Notes under the pieces: model-generated
The model's database searches: none
What the model was told of the DNA's origin: nothing
Seen by the model: only the letters and a program-made list of their open reading frames with translations
Shown here: positions 51,316 through 60,700 of the stretch, in pieces
How the letters are laid out: each line of letters opens with the position of its first letter
How positions within the stretch are numbered: the first letter of the stretch is position 1
Translations under genes and position numbers: made by a program
From: Isoptericola jiangsuensis
Lineage (GTDB): Bacteria; Actinomycetota; Actinomycetes; Actinomycetales; Cellulomonadaceae
Direction of reading: 5' to 3'
Length of the DNA: 64,000 bases
Assembly (NCBI RefSeq): GCF_002563715.1
Contig: NZ_PDJJ01000001.1
Location: forward strand, 2,666,001 to 2,730,000

Positions 51316-51679
51316 CGAACTCGATCGGCAGGACCGTCGTCATCCACAGGCCGACCGTATCCGCACCCCAGCCGGTCGCGCCCACCAGGGAGCCCAGAAG
51401 GACCATCCCGAGCAGCGCGGCACCGGCGCCGCCGGCGAAGAACGAGGAGTTCTTGCTTCCCACCGTCCCGCCCGAGGCACGGGCGGCGACCCACAGGACG
51501 ACCCCGGCGAGGAAGACGATCGCACACAGGATCAGCCCGACCGCGAGGACACCGCCGGCGATCTCTCGCAGTGTCGTCCCGGCTGCACCGGTGTCGGCGC
51601 CGTCGAGCCAGCCGAAGTCGAGTGCCGGGATCGTCACCGTGTCATCGCTGCTCGCGACTCCGGACCGATTGGTGTTCAT
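51308..51679 (-). CDS. Small two-helix membrane protein
   Basis: 123 residues. A hydrophilic N-terminal part (SDDTVTIPALDFGWLDG) precedes two membrane helices (EIAGGVLAVGLILCAIVFLA and GAGAALLGMVLLGSLVGATG). It resembles the T4SS pilin-like protein at 48.7 kb in size and topology, so the two may be paralogous subunits. The ATG at 51679 overlaps the previous stop (ATGA). Function inferred only. Confidence 0.65.
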   Translation of the reverse strand: MNTNRSGVASSDDTVTIPALDFGWLDGADTGAAGTTLREIAGGVLAVGLILCAIVFLAGVVLWVAARASGGTVGSKNSSFFAGGAGAALLGMVLLGSLVGATGWGADTVGLWMTTVLPIEFGG

Positions 51680-52425
51680 GGCAGGAGCTCCGGGTCGGAG
51701 GCGACGTAGCCGGCGTCGATGAACACGGCCATCACCACACCGCGGGTGACCTGGAAGTCGACGACCAGTCGCAGTCCAGCGCGCGTCCATCCGTCCCCTG
51801 TGCCGAACACGACGTTGGCGCGGAGTGTGACCTCGCCCGGGCCGGTCCACTCGGGTTCGGTCTCGTCGACGAACTCGACGACGCGCGGCAGCGCGGCATG
51901 GACCGTCGCGTCGGAAGCGATCGCCTCCAGCGCTGTCGACGGCACGACGGTCACCTGCACGTCCGGGTGTGCCCACTGGGTGTTTGCCCGTTCGACTGCG
52001 CGGCCCCAGGGTCCGAGCGCTGCCTCATCCTCACGCCAGGCCAGTGCTGTTGTGAGCCAGCCTCGCGCAGCCGCGAGATCCGCGTCAGTCACCTCGGCAG
52101 CGCCGACAACGGGATCCCCGGTGGTGTCATCGCCCGCACGACCAGCATCACCCGCCTCAACGGCCAGCTCGGCGTCGCGGTCCTCGCGCTGCTCGACGGA
52201 CTCGCGCCCAGCCGTCGCCGTCGACGTCGGGACTGACTCTGGGGTCGACCCACGGGCCGGCGTCGAGGCTCCCGGCACCATCTCCGCGGACTGTGGGACG
52301 CCGTCGGACGCGCCACCGAGCGCGAACCACACCGACGCTCCGACGACGAGCACGACCGTGACCAGCGCGGCAAGGCCTACGACCCACCGCGACACCCGTC
52401 GTCGTCGACTCTGCTGCTGGTGCAT
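51676..52425 (-). CDS. Single-pass T4SS accessory protein (possibly VirB8-like)
   Basis: 249 residues. A basic cytoplasmic N-terminus (MHQQQSRRRRVSRW) leads to one helix (VVGLAALVTVVLVVGASVWF), a Ser/Thr/Glu-rich linker and an extracytoplasmic domain (RGWLTTALAWREDEAALGPW ... VTLRANVVFGTGDGWTRAGL) with an NTF2-like pattern similar to VirB8-type proteins. ATG 52425 has GGGAGG upstream. A VirB8-like identity is inference; the position in a transfer operon supports it. Confidence 0.65.
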   Translation of the reverse strand: MHQQQSRRRRVSRWVVGLAALVTVVLVVGASVWFALGGASDGVPQSAEMVPGASTPARGSTPESVPTSTATAGRESVEQREDRDAELAVEAGDAGRAGDDTTGDPVVGAAEVTDADLAAARGWLTTALAWREDEAALGPWGRAVERANTQWAHPDVQVTVVPSTALEAIASDATVHAALPRVVEFVDETEPEWTGPGEVTLRANVVFGTGDGWTRAGLRLVVDFQVTRGVVMAVFIDAGYVASDPELLP

Positions 52426-52439
52426 GGCGTCCTCCCAGG

Positions 52440-53480
52440 TCAGTACCAGTGCGGGGTGTGGCTGTTCCAGACCGCCCACGCTTCGCACGGGGTGCCGTAG
52501 CGGTGCGCGATGTAGTCCATGCCCCAGGTGATCTGGGTGGCTGGGTTGGTGCGCCAGTCGGCGCCGGCGGCCGCCATCTTCTCGCCGGGCAGGGACTGCG
52601 GGATGCCGTAGGCGCTCGACGTCGGGTTGTCGGCGCGGTGGTTCCAGCCTGACTCGGCGGTCCACAACTTCTCCAGGCAGGCCCACTGCGAGCTAGCCCA
52701 CCCGCGGGTCGACGCCATCGAGCGGCCCAGCGCGCGGTTGCCGTCGGGTGTGGCGTCAGTCGTGCCCGCCGTCGCCTGCCGCTGTGCCTGCTGCGCCGAG
52801 GGCTCGAACTGCCAGTGCCACGGCTCGGCCTTGGCGAAATCTGGCGAGTCGGGCTCAGCCCAGGTGGGGTGGAAGAACCCGTACCGGTGCCCGTTGGACT
52901 TCAGCCACGCGTATGCGGCGCTGCCGTAGTCGTTCATCCCGCTGCCGAGATCGAACGCCAGCCCCCAGCCGTGGTTCGAGTAGCCCGGGGTCGCCGCCAA
53001 GAACCCCTTCGACGCTTTGAGCTGCACCTGCTCGACGAACGAGCGGTAGGCGTCCGTCACCGTGATGTCATGCCCGAACCGCTGCTTGAACGCTGCTGTG
53101 AGATCGCCGAAGGCCGCAGCGGCGTCGCAGCGGGCCTGATGCCAGCGCGCCGTCGGCACCGGGCACAGTTCCGCCGCAGGGATCTGGCCGTTGGCGTAGC
53201 CGCCCCAGGCGTTCGCCGTCGGGTCGTTGTCGACGAACGTCGACCCGTCCACCGCGTACGAGACCGTCCCGCCCTCGGCAACGCTCATCGAGTCCGTGTC
53301 GGCGACACCAGTCACGGCAGACACGACCACCGCGACCAACAGGACGACGACAGCCACCGGCGCGACGACGGCAGCCACCACGGCCACGACGATCGCGATC
53401 ACGACGTGCCGGCCCCGACGGCTACCCGCCGCGCGGAGGGTCACGCCCCGTGCCGCCCCGACCGCCAACGCTCCCGCCAC
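52440..53480 (-). CDS. Cell-wall hydrolase: M15 peptidase plus transglycosylase-like domain
   Basis: 346 residues. After one membrane helix comes a VanY-like M15 metallopeptidase domain: ITVTDAYRSFVEQVQLKASK, YSNHGWGLAFDLGSG with the SxHxxGxAxD ligands, and EPWHWQF. The C-terminus is an SLT-like transglycosylase domain (ACLEKLWTAESGWNHRADNP, SSAYGIPQSLPG). Such enzymes open peptidoglycan so a secretion apparatus can cross the wall. GTG 53480 was chosen because GAGGAGG lies just upstream; the ATG at 53540 also keeps the frame, but it lies inside promoter box E. It is the first gene of the operon. Confidence 0.87.
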   Translation of the reverse strand: MAGALAVGAARGVTLRAAGSRRGRHVVIAIVVAVVAAVVAPVAVVVLLVAVVVSAVTGVADTDSMSVAEGGTVSYAVDGSTFVDNDPTANAWGGYANGQIPAAELCPVPTARWHQARCDAAAAFGDLTAAFKQRFGHDITVTDAYRSFVEQVQLKASKGFLAATPGYSNHGWGLAFDLGSGMNDYGSAAYAWLKSNGHRYGFFHPTWAEPDSPDFAKAEPWHWQFEPSAQQAQRQATAGTTDATPDGNRALGRSMASTRGWASSQWACLEKLWTAESGWNHRADNPTSSAYGIPQSLPGEKMAAAGADWRTNPATQITWGMDYIAHRYGTPCEAWAVWNSHTPHWY

Positions 53481-53536
53481 GCCCCCTCCTCGGCTGTCGG
53501 ACGGACCACGCCCGGATGCACGGCCCCTCGGCAGGT

Positions 53537-53574
53537 ACATCGCCTCGGTTGGGGCAGTTGGGTGGGCGATATCG
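53537..53574 (-). promoter_or_regulatory. Transfer-regulon promoter element E
   Basis: On the minus strand CGATATCG (53574-53567, preceded by AC) is followed after 25 bases by GATGT (53541-53537). The predicted start is near 53529, about 49 bases before the GTG at 53480. This supports moving the start of the wall hydrolase from 53540 to 53480. Confidence 0.65.
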
Positions 53575-53765
53575 GTCGGTCGACGTTCGTCGAAGGGGCT
53601 CCAGAGGACACGGGCGGGTCGATCCCTGTCGGGCGCTGAAGGGTCGCGTCCTGGGTGCGGACCCCGACCGTCCGTTCCGGTTCCCGCCGTCCTCGTACGC
53701 CAGCGTGCGAGGCCATAGACCAGCAGTTAATCCAGCAGACCGAATTCCCGCGGCTCCGGGAGAAG

Positions 53766-53810
53766 CGAGAGGCCCCCTGACTAGCGTTTCCGCTGGTCGA
53801 GGGCCTCTCT
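53766..53810. terminator. Strong hairpin beside the tRNA-Val fragment
   Basis: GAGAGGCCC (53767-53775) pairs perfectly with GGGCCTCTC (53801-53809). The pairing continues inward for nine more base pairs (two G-U) with a small mismatch to a TTTC loop. On the minus strand it follows directly after the tRNA 3' end, the usual place for a tRNA terminator. Confidence 0.7.
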
Positions 53811-53814
53811 GTAC

Positions 53815-53859
53815 TGGTGGGCGATACTGGGTTCGACCCAGTGACCTCTTCGGTGTGAA
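53815..53859 (-). tRNA. tRNA-Val (CAC) 3' half only, attachment-site scar
   Basis: The minus strand reads TTCACACCGAAGAGGTC, then a T-arm ACTGG-GTCGAAC-CCAGT, the acceptor 3' strand ATCGCCC and ACCA. This equals the anticodon loop (CAC) to CCA end of an actinobacterial tRNA-Val. The D-arm and 5' half are absent: upstream is TTCTTGC, which does not fit the anticodon stem. T54 is G, so even this half is degenerate. Such 3' fragments mark the far end of islands integrated into a tRNA gene. Confidence 0.7.
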
Positions 53860-54043
53860 GCAAGAACAACCTGTGGAAACGCACGCTGTTAGCGAGTTTC
53901 CGCCCGTGGCGGTTCGCTGGTGTCCACCCACGGTCGGGCGTTTCGTGAAGCAGTTGATGAAGCACCCCGCTCGCCGGGTAGGGCGGCATTGGTGTCGCCG
54001 GAAGCCCAAGGACCCGTTTGTGCGCAAGCCGCATTCGAACGAG

Positions 54044-57000
54044 TCACGAGCGCTGCGCTTGGTGCAGGAATACGCGCATACCGTCCTTCTCGTCACGCAC
54101 CTGGGAGACGATCCCCGCCTGCCGGAGGCGCTCAACGACTCGCCGGTGAGCTGGGTCCCCCCGGAGCACTGGTCGCTTCGTTCCCACATCCGCGATCTCC
54201 GTATACCCGTCTCCAAGGGACCTGAGGATGCTGCGGAGCCTCTCGATGTCGACCCTCTGCTCCGCGACGTCTACGAGGGCGATCACGAGGTGTGGGGCAA
54301 GGCCTTTGGACACGAGGTGTTCAATCACCTCAGGCGCTACAGCTGTCCGCGTCTCGATCAGCCACGCTGCGATCGGCCGCAGGCCCGTGGCATCGAGTGC
54401 GCCTGTGTACTCGGGAAGCTGCGCGACGACGGTGTCCTTCACTTCCGCGGCCACCCTGCTGCTTCTCAGGAGTGCTCCGACCTCGGCAGGCGGGAGGAGG
54501 TCGGGGCTGATGAAGGTCACGTAGTTGGCGGACGCGGCGATCGCTGCTTCTCTGGTCGGCCAGTCGACCATCAGGGCGGGCGAGAACGCCGTGGGTGCGT
54601 CCTGGATGAGTTCCCGGTCAATCAAGAGACCGACAAACGGGCCGGCTTCCCCTTCAATCTTCGACGGTTCGATGAACTCCTCCAGATCGAGGGTCGTGAC
54701 AAGCTTGACCCGTCGCTCGGGGTCCGGGATCTGCGCCTTCGCGCCGAGTATCGCGAGAGCAACGTCAAGCCGTGCCGACTGGGATGCTTCGGCCGTGTCA
54801 TGGATCGCGTCAGCATCCGCGAGGACGGTCGAGAGCCCTGTGTCGACCTTGCCTGCTTCGGCAAGGTACGCCGAGACGTTGGAGAACGTGGCGGGATAAC
54901 GGTTCTGGACTCCGAGGGCAGCCCACGACTTGCGAGGTGCTGTCGTGATGTCGCCTATCGAACACCATGGGTCTGCTGCCTTGACAACGGTGGAGGCTGC
55001 CCAGCCATCGTCGTCGGGGTTCGCTTTATCGACTTCCTGCAATATCGCGGAGAAGGCTTGCTGCTCTGAGACGGAGAACTGACCCTCATGTTCCTGGATG
55101 GCGCCGGCGTAGGCGCGGACACTGTGGATGACGTGTCGGTAGATGCGCGCGTCACCGGAGCGGAGTTGGTCCAGCGAGACGTTCTGCGCATTGGTGAGCG
55201 CCCGTAGGTTCTCGACGGTGACCGGATAGATCTCGTGCTCGACTGCTGCGTCTCGTGCCGCCAGTGAGAGCGGCCCAACGCTCGCGAGCCGTGCTCCGAG
55301 TGTCGCGATCATGTCGATGGCGGCAGCGGCTTCGGCCTCCGACGCCCCTGGCTTCAGCGGCTCGAACCCGGGATACCCGTTCTCGATGTAGATGCGCACG
55401 GTGTCACTCGTCGAGTACTCCGTGTCGTGGCTCCAACTGGTCAGCGCGACCCCGAAGCAACCTGCCTTGACGGAGTCGTTCAACGGTGGGTCTCCGGCGA
55501 GGTACTCAAACACGACCGGCAGTCGCGCGGCAAGGAGCCTGACGAAGCCATGAACATCCTTGCCATGGGTCAGGTAGGCATCGGCGAAGCCGCGTTCTCG
55601 CTCACCCCATCGCCGCAGTTGGTCGGCGACCTCGTTCGCCCCTTCCGACCGCTTCGCGAGCAGGTGGTCCAAGACCGCGACGTTGTACATCGAGGCGTCA
55701 CGAAGGACGACCCGACCCTTCTCTCGCAGGATGGCCTCGACGTCGTCTCCATCGAGCGGGTACATCGCGTCCGGTTCGCCGCGATCAACGTGGTGGACGA
55801 TGTAGTTCATCGCATCGGGCCGCACGTGCTCGCCGTAGAAGGTCGAGACGTACAGCGCGAAGTAGTCGTTGATGTACCCGGCTTCAACGAGGTCGCCCGC
55901 GAGTCGCGACGTGAGGGCGTGCTCCACGAGCTGCGAGAAGTTCCGGGACTTCTGCCCGTCATTCGGGGCGTCACCCTGCGCGTCGCCCGCTTCGGAATCG
56001 GCAGCGAGAACGAACTCGGGGGTCCGCGCAATCTCCGACCACTGGTGATGGCGAAGGAACTCGATCTTCGAGCGAGTCTCTGCCAGAGCGAGTTCGGACG
56101 CGGCGCGGTCGGATCGTGCCCACTCGTCTGGGTCGAAGTCCTCGTCAATGAGCTCGGCCAGGCGATCTCGAGTCAAGGTCAAGTTCATCATTCCAGCCCC
56201 CTGCTTCGAGAGGCTTGCGGTCACCTGGGCGGTGCCTGCAATGAGTCCTTTCCAGAGGTCTGGTTCTCGGAGGGCCTGATCTGCGGGAGGCGCGCCGTTG
56301 ACTGTCACCTTGCCAGGAGCGTTCAGGTACGACGGGTGTGCCGGGAACGCATCAGCGATGCTCTGGAGCCTGGCAGCCAGTCGCGTGGTGAGCGCAGCGA
56401 TCCTGCGCTCAACTGACTCCGGTGTCGCAACGGCCCGCACGAGGCGGCGCTCGTCGGCGCTGAGCCGCCTGAGGTTGGCATCGACGAGCTCGCGCCATTG
56501 TCGGTGGAGTTCGTCAAGCCGACTCTGCCCCAGCCGGATCGCCTCGAAGTCCGCCATGTGCACGTTCTTGTAGAGGATGAGCGCGAAGAGGCGGTCGTCC
56601 GTCAGGTCGGGCACGGGGTTCGGCACCTGGATGAGCTTCTTGCGGTAGATCTCGAACTCGTTGCGGATGTTGTGCAGCAGGCGCATGTCCGCGACGTGTG
56701 AGGCGGACAGGTCGATGAGGTCCTTCGAGACCTCGTAGTCGCACTTTGCAAGCTCGCGGGTCAGGAGATCGCGCGCGTTCCGGTGGGTGATGAAGGGGAC
56801 GACGGGGACGACGAGGTCGAAGAACTTCGTTCGGTTAGCGCGCTCGAGTTCGGTCTGGGCGGCGTCTGGTGTCCCTGCGTCCCCGTGCGCCTCGATGCGT
56901 TCGAAGACGCTGTCCCTGAGCGCGTAGATGAACCGGATCGGACGTTGCTTGAGCTGGTCCGCGTTGTTCAGGACTGCGTTGAGAGCGCGGAGGGTCTCGA

Positions 57001-57766
57001 AGATCGCGGTGTCCTCGAACCGGTCGATGTCTTCGAAGACGATGACGTCCCTGCCGCTTACCTCGAGCGTGTACACGATCAGGTCGAGGTGTTCATCGAA
57101 GAAGCTCTCAGCCCTCGGAGACAGGGAGATCGTTGCTGGACCAGCGGCGATCTGACTTGGGACGAACCGTCCATGGGTGAAGCGGAGCACCCCAAACCCG
57201 ATCGCGCCGATTCCCGCGAAGACGGTCACGGTCGCGAGGGCCTGCTGCCACAATGCGCTGCCAACGTTTACCAGCAGCGGGGTGAGGAGGCCGAAGAGGG
57301 CTAGGACGCCAAGTAGGACGAAACCGACGACGGCAGCGATGACCGCGTCCGCCCAGCGTGGACTGCGCACGATGCGACGCAGGTGCGACTCACGAGTCCT
57401 CCGTGGGGCCTCGCGGTAGAGCAGCTGCTTGACGATCTCCTTCTGGATCTGGTTCGTCGTTTTCGCGGCTGTCCCGTCGCTGCTTGCGCCCGCTTCTTCG
57501 TCCTCTGCGCTCCCGAGCGACGACAGAGAGACCATCGTAATGCGGTTCGGATGCTTGCGAGCGAGCTCGACAAGGACACTGCTCTTGCCGGTCCCGTACG
57601 CCCCCGTGAGAGCAACGTTCTTGCTCTCACTGCCCTTCTTGATGGCGTCTTCGAGCGCTGCCAGGTAGATCCCGTGATCGGCCTCGTTGAACTTCGGGGA
57701 GAGGCTCACCAGGTTGGGGTGGACCACCGCGCCTTTGTCGGGTACGTCCGCTGTCGACTGCACCAA
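54044..57766 (-). CDS. YobI-like P-loop NTPase, fourth gene of the hsd operon
   Basis: 1240 residues. The N-terminal P-loop domain has VALTGAYGTGKSSVLVELAR with Lys 61, the sensor region VIVFEDIDRFED and HRNARDLLTRELAKC, as in YobI/KAP-type NTPases. Membrane helices lie near 148-205 (VIAAVVGFVLLGVLALFGLL and ALATVTVFAGIGAIGFGVLR). The remaining 900 residues are a long helical solenoid with no motif I recognise. Proteins of this architecture occur in defence islands, but their mechanism is unknown. It starts at TTG 57766 or GTG 57763, six to nine bases after the hsdR stop, so it is co-transcribed with hsdM-hsdS-hsdR. It ends about 185 bases from the tRNA-Val fragment. Confidence 0.78.
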   Translation of the reverse strand: MVQSTADVPDKGAVVHPNLVSLSPKFNEADHGIYLAALEDAIKKGSESKNVALTGAYGTGKSSVLVELARKHPNRITMVSLSSLGSAEDEEAGASSDGTAAKTTNQIQKEIVKQLLYREAPRRTRESHLRRIVRSPRWADAVIAAVVGFVLLGVLALFGLLTPLLVNVGSALWQQALATVTVFAGIGAIGFGVLRFTHGRFVPSQIAAGPATISLSPRAESFFDEHLDLIVYTLEVSGRDVIVFEDIDRFEDTAIFETLRALNAVLNNADQLKQRPIRFIYALRDSVFERIEAHGDAGTPDAAQTELERANRTKFFDLVVPVVPFITHRNARDLLTRELAKCDYEVSKDLIDLSASHVADMRLLHNIRNEFEIYRKKLIQVPNPVPDLTDDRLFALILYKNVHMADFEAIRLGQSRLDELHRQWRELVDANLRRLSADERRLVRAVATPESVERRIAALTTRLAARLQSIADAFPAHPSYLNAPGKVTVNGAPPADQALREPDLWKGLIAGTAQVTASLSKQGAGMMNLTLTRDRLAELIDEDFDPDEWARSDRAASELALAETRSKIEFLRHHQWSEIARTPEFVLAADSEAGDAQGDAPNDGQKSRNFSQLVEHALTSRLAGDLVEAGYINDYFALYVSTFYGEHVRPDAMNYIVHHVDRGEPDAMYPLDGDDVEAILREKGRVVLRDASMYNVAVLDHLLAKRSEGANEVADQLRRWGERERGFADAYLTHGKDVHGFVRLLAARLPVVFEYLAGDPPLNDSVKAGCFGVALTSWSHDTEYSTSDTVRIYIENGYPGFEPLKPGASEAEAAAAIDMIATLGARLASVGPLSLAARDAAVEHEIYPVTVENLRALTNAQNVSLDQLRSGDARIYRHVIHSVRAYAGAIQEHEGQFSVSEQQAFSAILQEVDKANPDDDGWAASTVVKAADPWCSIGDITTAPRKSWAALGVQNRYPATFSNVSAYLAEAGKVDTGLSTVLADADAIHDTAEASQSARLDVALAILGAKAQIPDPERRVKLVTTLDLEEFIEPSKIEGEAGPFVGLLIDRELIQDAPTAFSPALMVDWPTREAAIAASANYVTFISPDLLPPAEVGALLRSSRVAAEVKDTVVAQLPEYTGALDATGLRPIAAWLIETRTAVAPEVIEHLVSKGLAPHLVIALVDVAEQRVDIERLRSILRSLGDGYTEIADVGTKRPVLRGDPAHRRVVERLRQAGIVSQVRDEKDGMRVFLHQAQRS

Positions 57767-57772
57767 CGTCGC

Positions 57773-60700
57773 TCACTCTCCGTCGGCGTACTGGATCTTG
57801 TGCATTAGGTAGGCGGCTTCGGCGATGGCGGCGATGATGGCGGGGTTGCCGATGGCTTCGCCGGTCATCTTCTCCATGAGGCCGGGCACGTCGAGGACGG
57901 CGTCGATGACCTTGTTCGGGACTGTGGGGCTCTTGCGGAACTGGTCGATCTCATTTGCCTCGATCTCCTCGACTACCTGCGGGTCGCGAGATACCTCAGC
58001 CGCCGCAGAGCGCACGAAACCTTCGACGGTCCCAGGCTCGAAGTCACCGGCGAAAAGGGTGTTGATGCGCGCGATGATCTCGTTGAGCGCAACCATGTTC
58101 GGGTCCCGCTTGGCCCCAGACCCGGCCTCAGATGCGGGTGAGAGCACGGCGTCGCCGGACAGTCCGAGGTCGATCTGACCGCGGTCGATCTGTTTGACGC
58201 GCTTGAGGACGACGTCGGAGAGGTCGACCGTGGCGTTGAGCCGGTCGACCGCGATGACGCGCACGAGCTGGCGTAGGAACACCGACAGCTTCTCCAGCGA
58301 TGTCGACCCGTAGTCGACGACCTGGCTCATGAAGTCGTACAGCCGCACGAAGGTACCGGCGTCCTTGCGGAACAGCTCGAGCCGCTCGACCTCGGCCGCG
58401 TCCGAACGAGCCTTCGCCGAGGAGTAGAGGATGGCGAATGTGTCCTTGGGCGGCTTGATCGCGGCGGACAACGCCCCGTGTCCTGCCCTGGTGAACCACG
58501 CGTGCGCGAAGGCCTCGACGTCGTCGTCGGTGTAGATGTCGGCCTCGGCGAGCTTGGCAGCGATCTCGTGGACGATGTTCGGGTCGGTGGTTGTCTCGAT
58601 CCGAGCCTCGGCGTAGTACGGCTCGAACGAGGCTTGGATGTCGTGGGGTTCGTTGACGAAGTCGAGGACGAACGTCTTCTCCTTCACCTCGCCTGACGGC
58701 GCCCGGTAGGTGCGGTTCAGCCTGGACAGTGTTTGCACGGCGGTGATCCCGTCGAGCCGCTTGTCGACGTACATCGCGCACAGCAGAGGCTGGTCGAACC
58801 CGGTCTGGAACTTGTCGGCCACGATCATGACTCGGTACTGCGCGGCCTTGAACTCCTCGGCCAGGTCCGACGACGCCAGCCCCGGGTTCATGGTCGCCTC
58901 GGTGGCGTTCTCGATGTTGTATTCCTCGTCGTCGAGCGATCCGGAGAATGCGACCAGCGCCTGCATGTCGGTGAAGCCCATAGTGCGCAGGTAGGCGTCG
59001 ATCTCGACCTTGTACCGCACCGCGGCCTTGCGCGAGGCGGTCACGACCATGGCCTTGGCGTGCCCGTCGAGCAGGTGGGCCACGTTGGCTCGGAAGTGGT
59101 CAACGACGATGCGGACCTTCTGCCCGATGTTCGTCGGGTGCAGCTTGACGAACGTCATGATCGCCCGCGACGCCGCCTTCTCGTCCACCAGCTCGCCAGG
59201 GCCGCCCGAGCCTGCGGCGACACTGTTCTCGACGGCGGTGCGCTCGATCTCGAACGCCGTGGAGTAGGACTGGTAGCCCCGCAGCACGTCGAGGATGAAC
59301 CCTTCCTCGATCGCTTGGCGCATTGAGTACAGGTGGAACGCCTTCGGGATCTCCTCCGGGTCGTCTGCCTCCGGCCGGCCGAAAAGCTCGAGCGTCTTGG
59401 CCTTCGGGGTCGCGGTGAACGCGAAGTACGACACGTTCGCCGACCGCGCCCGCTGCGCCTGCAGCGCCGCAATGAGCTCTTCCACGGCAGCGTTAACGAG
59501 GTCCTCCTCGTCCACGCCCGCCTCACCGTCCGGTACTTCGACGCCGCCGCCGGCCAGGACCTCCTTGACCTTCGACGCCGTCGCACCGGTCTGCGATGTG
59601 TGCGCTTCGTCGACGATCACCGCGAACTGGTTGCCGCGCAGAGCCGCGTTCTCGGCGAGCTCCTTCATGACGAACGGGAACGTCTGGATCGTCACCACGA
59701 CGATGAGCCGCTTGTCCGTCAGCGCCTGGGCGAGGGCCTTGGACTTCGACCCGCCGGCCTTGCGCACCTCGGTGTCGTCGATCGTGACGACGAGTTCGCG
59801 CTTGTCGTCGATCTGCCGGACGGCGGCCTGGAGCTGGTCGTCGAGCACAGTGCGGTCGGTGATGACCAGCACCGTGTCGAACACCTTGGCGTTCGCGTTG
59901 TCGTGCAGGCGAGCGAGGCGGTGCGCGGTCCACGCGATCGAGTTTGTCTTGCCCGACCCCGCACTGTGTTGGATCAGGTACCGCTGTCCCGGCCCCTCGT
60001 ACCGTGCGGCTGAGACCAGGGAGGTGACGGCCTCCCACTGGTGGAACCGCGGGAACATGATCGTCGAGGACTTCGAGCGCTTGCCCGAGATCGGGTCGAC
60101 GTGTTCCTCGTGCTTGACGAACATGAGCGCGCCGAGGATGTTCAACCACGCGTCGCGCTGCAGCACCCGCTCCCACAGGTACGACGACGCCGGTCCGTGC
60201 GGGTTCGGCGGATTCCCCGCCCCGCCGTCGGCGGTGCCGCGGTTGAACGGAAGGAAGTACGTCTTGGTCCCGGCGAGCTTGGTGGTCATCCAAACCTCGT
60301 CGTCATCGACGGCGAAGTGCACCAGCGCACGGTTGCCGTGCCCGAGGAGCGGCTGCCCCTTGGGGTCGCGGTTATTCCGGTACTGGTCCTTGGCTGCCCC
60401 GATGTCCTGCTTGAAGCTGGTCTTGAGCTCCGCGGTGGCCACCGGGATGCCGTTGACGAAGAACACCAAGTCGATCGACCGTGAGTCACCCTTGACCGGG
60501 GAGAAATGCACCTGCCGCATCACCCGCAGCCGCACCGCCTCGTACCGGGCGCTGGTCGTTGGGTTCAGCGACGTCGCCGGCTTGAACTGGCACATCTCCA
60601 GGTGCGCGTTCACGTGCGCGAACGGCCGGCGCAGCACGTTCAACGTGCCGCCGCCGTGCGACGTCGGGGCATCCAGCCGCTTGGCCAACGCAGCGAGAAG

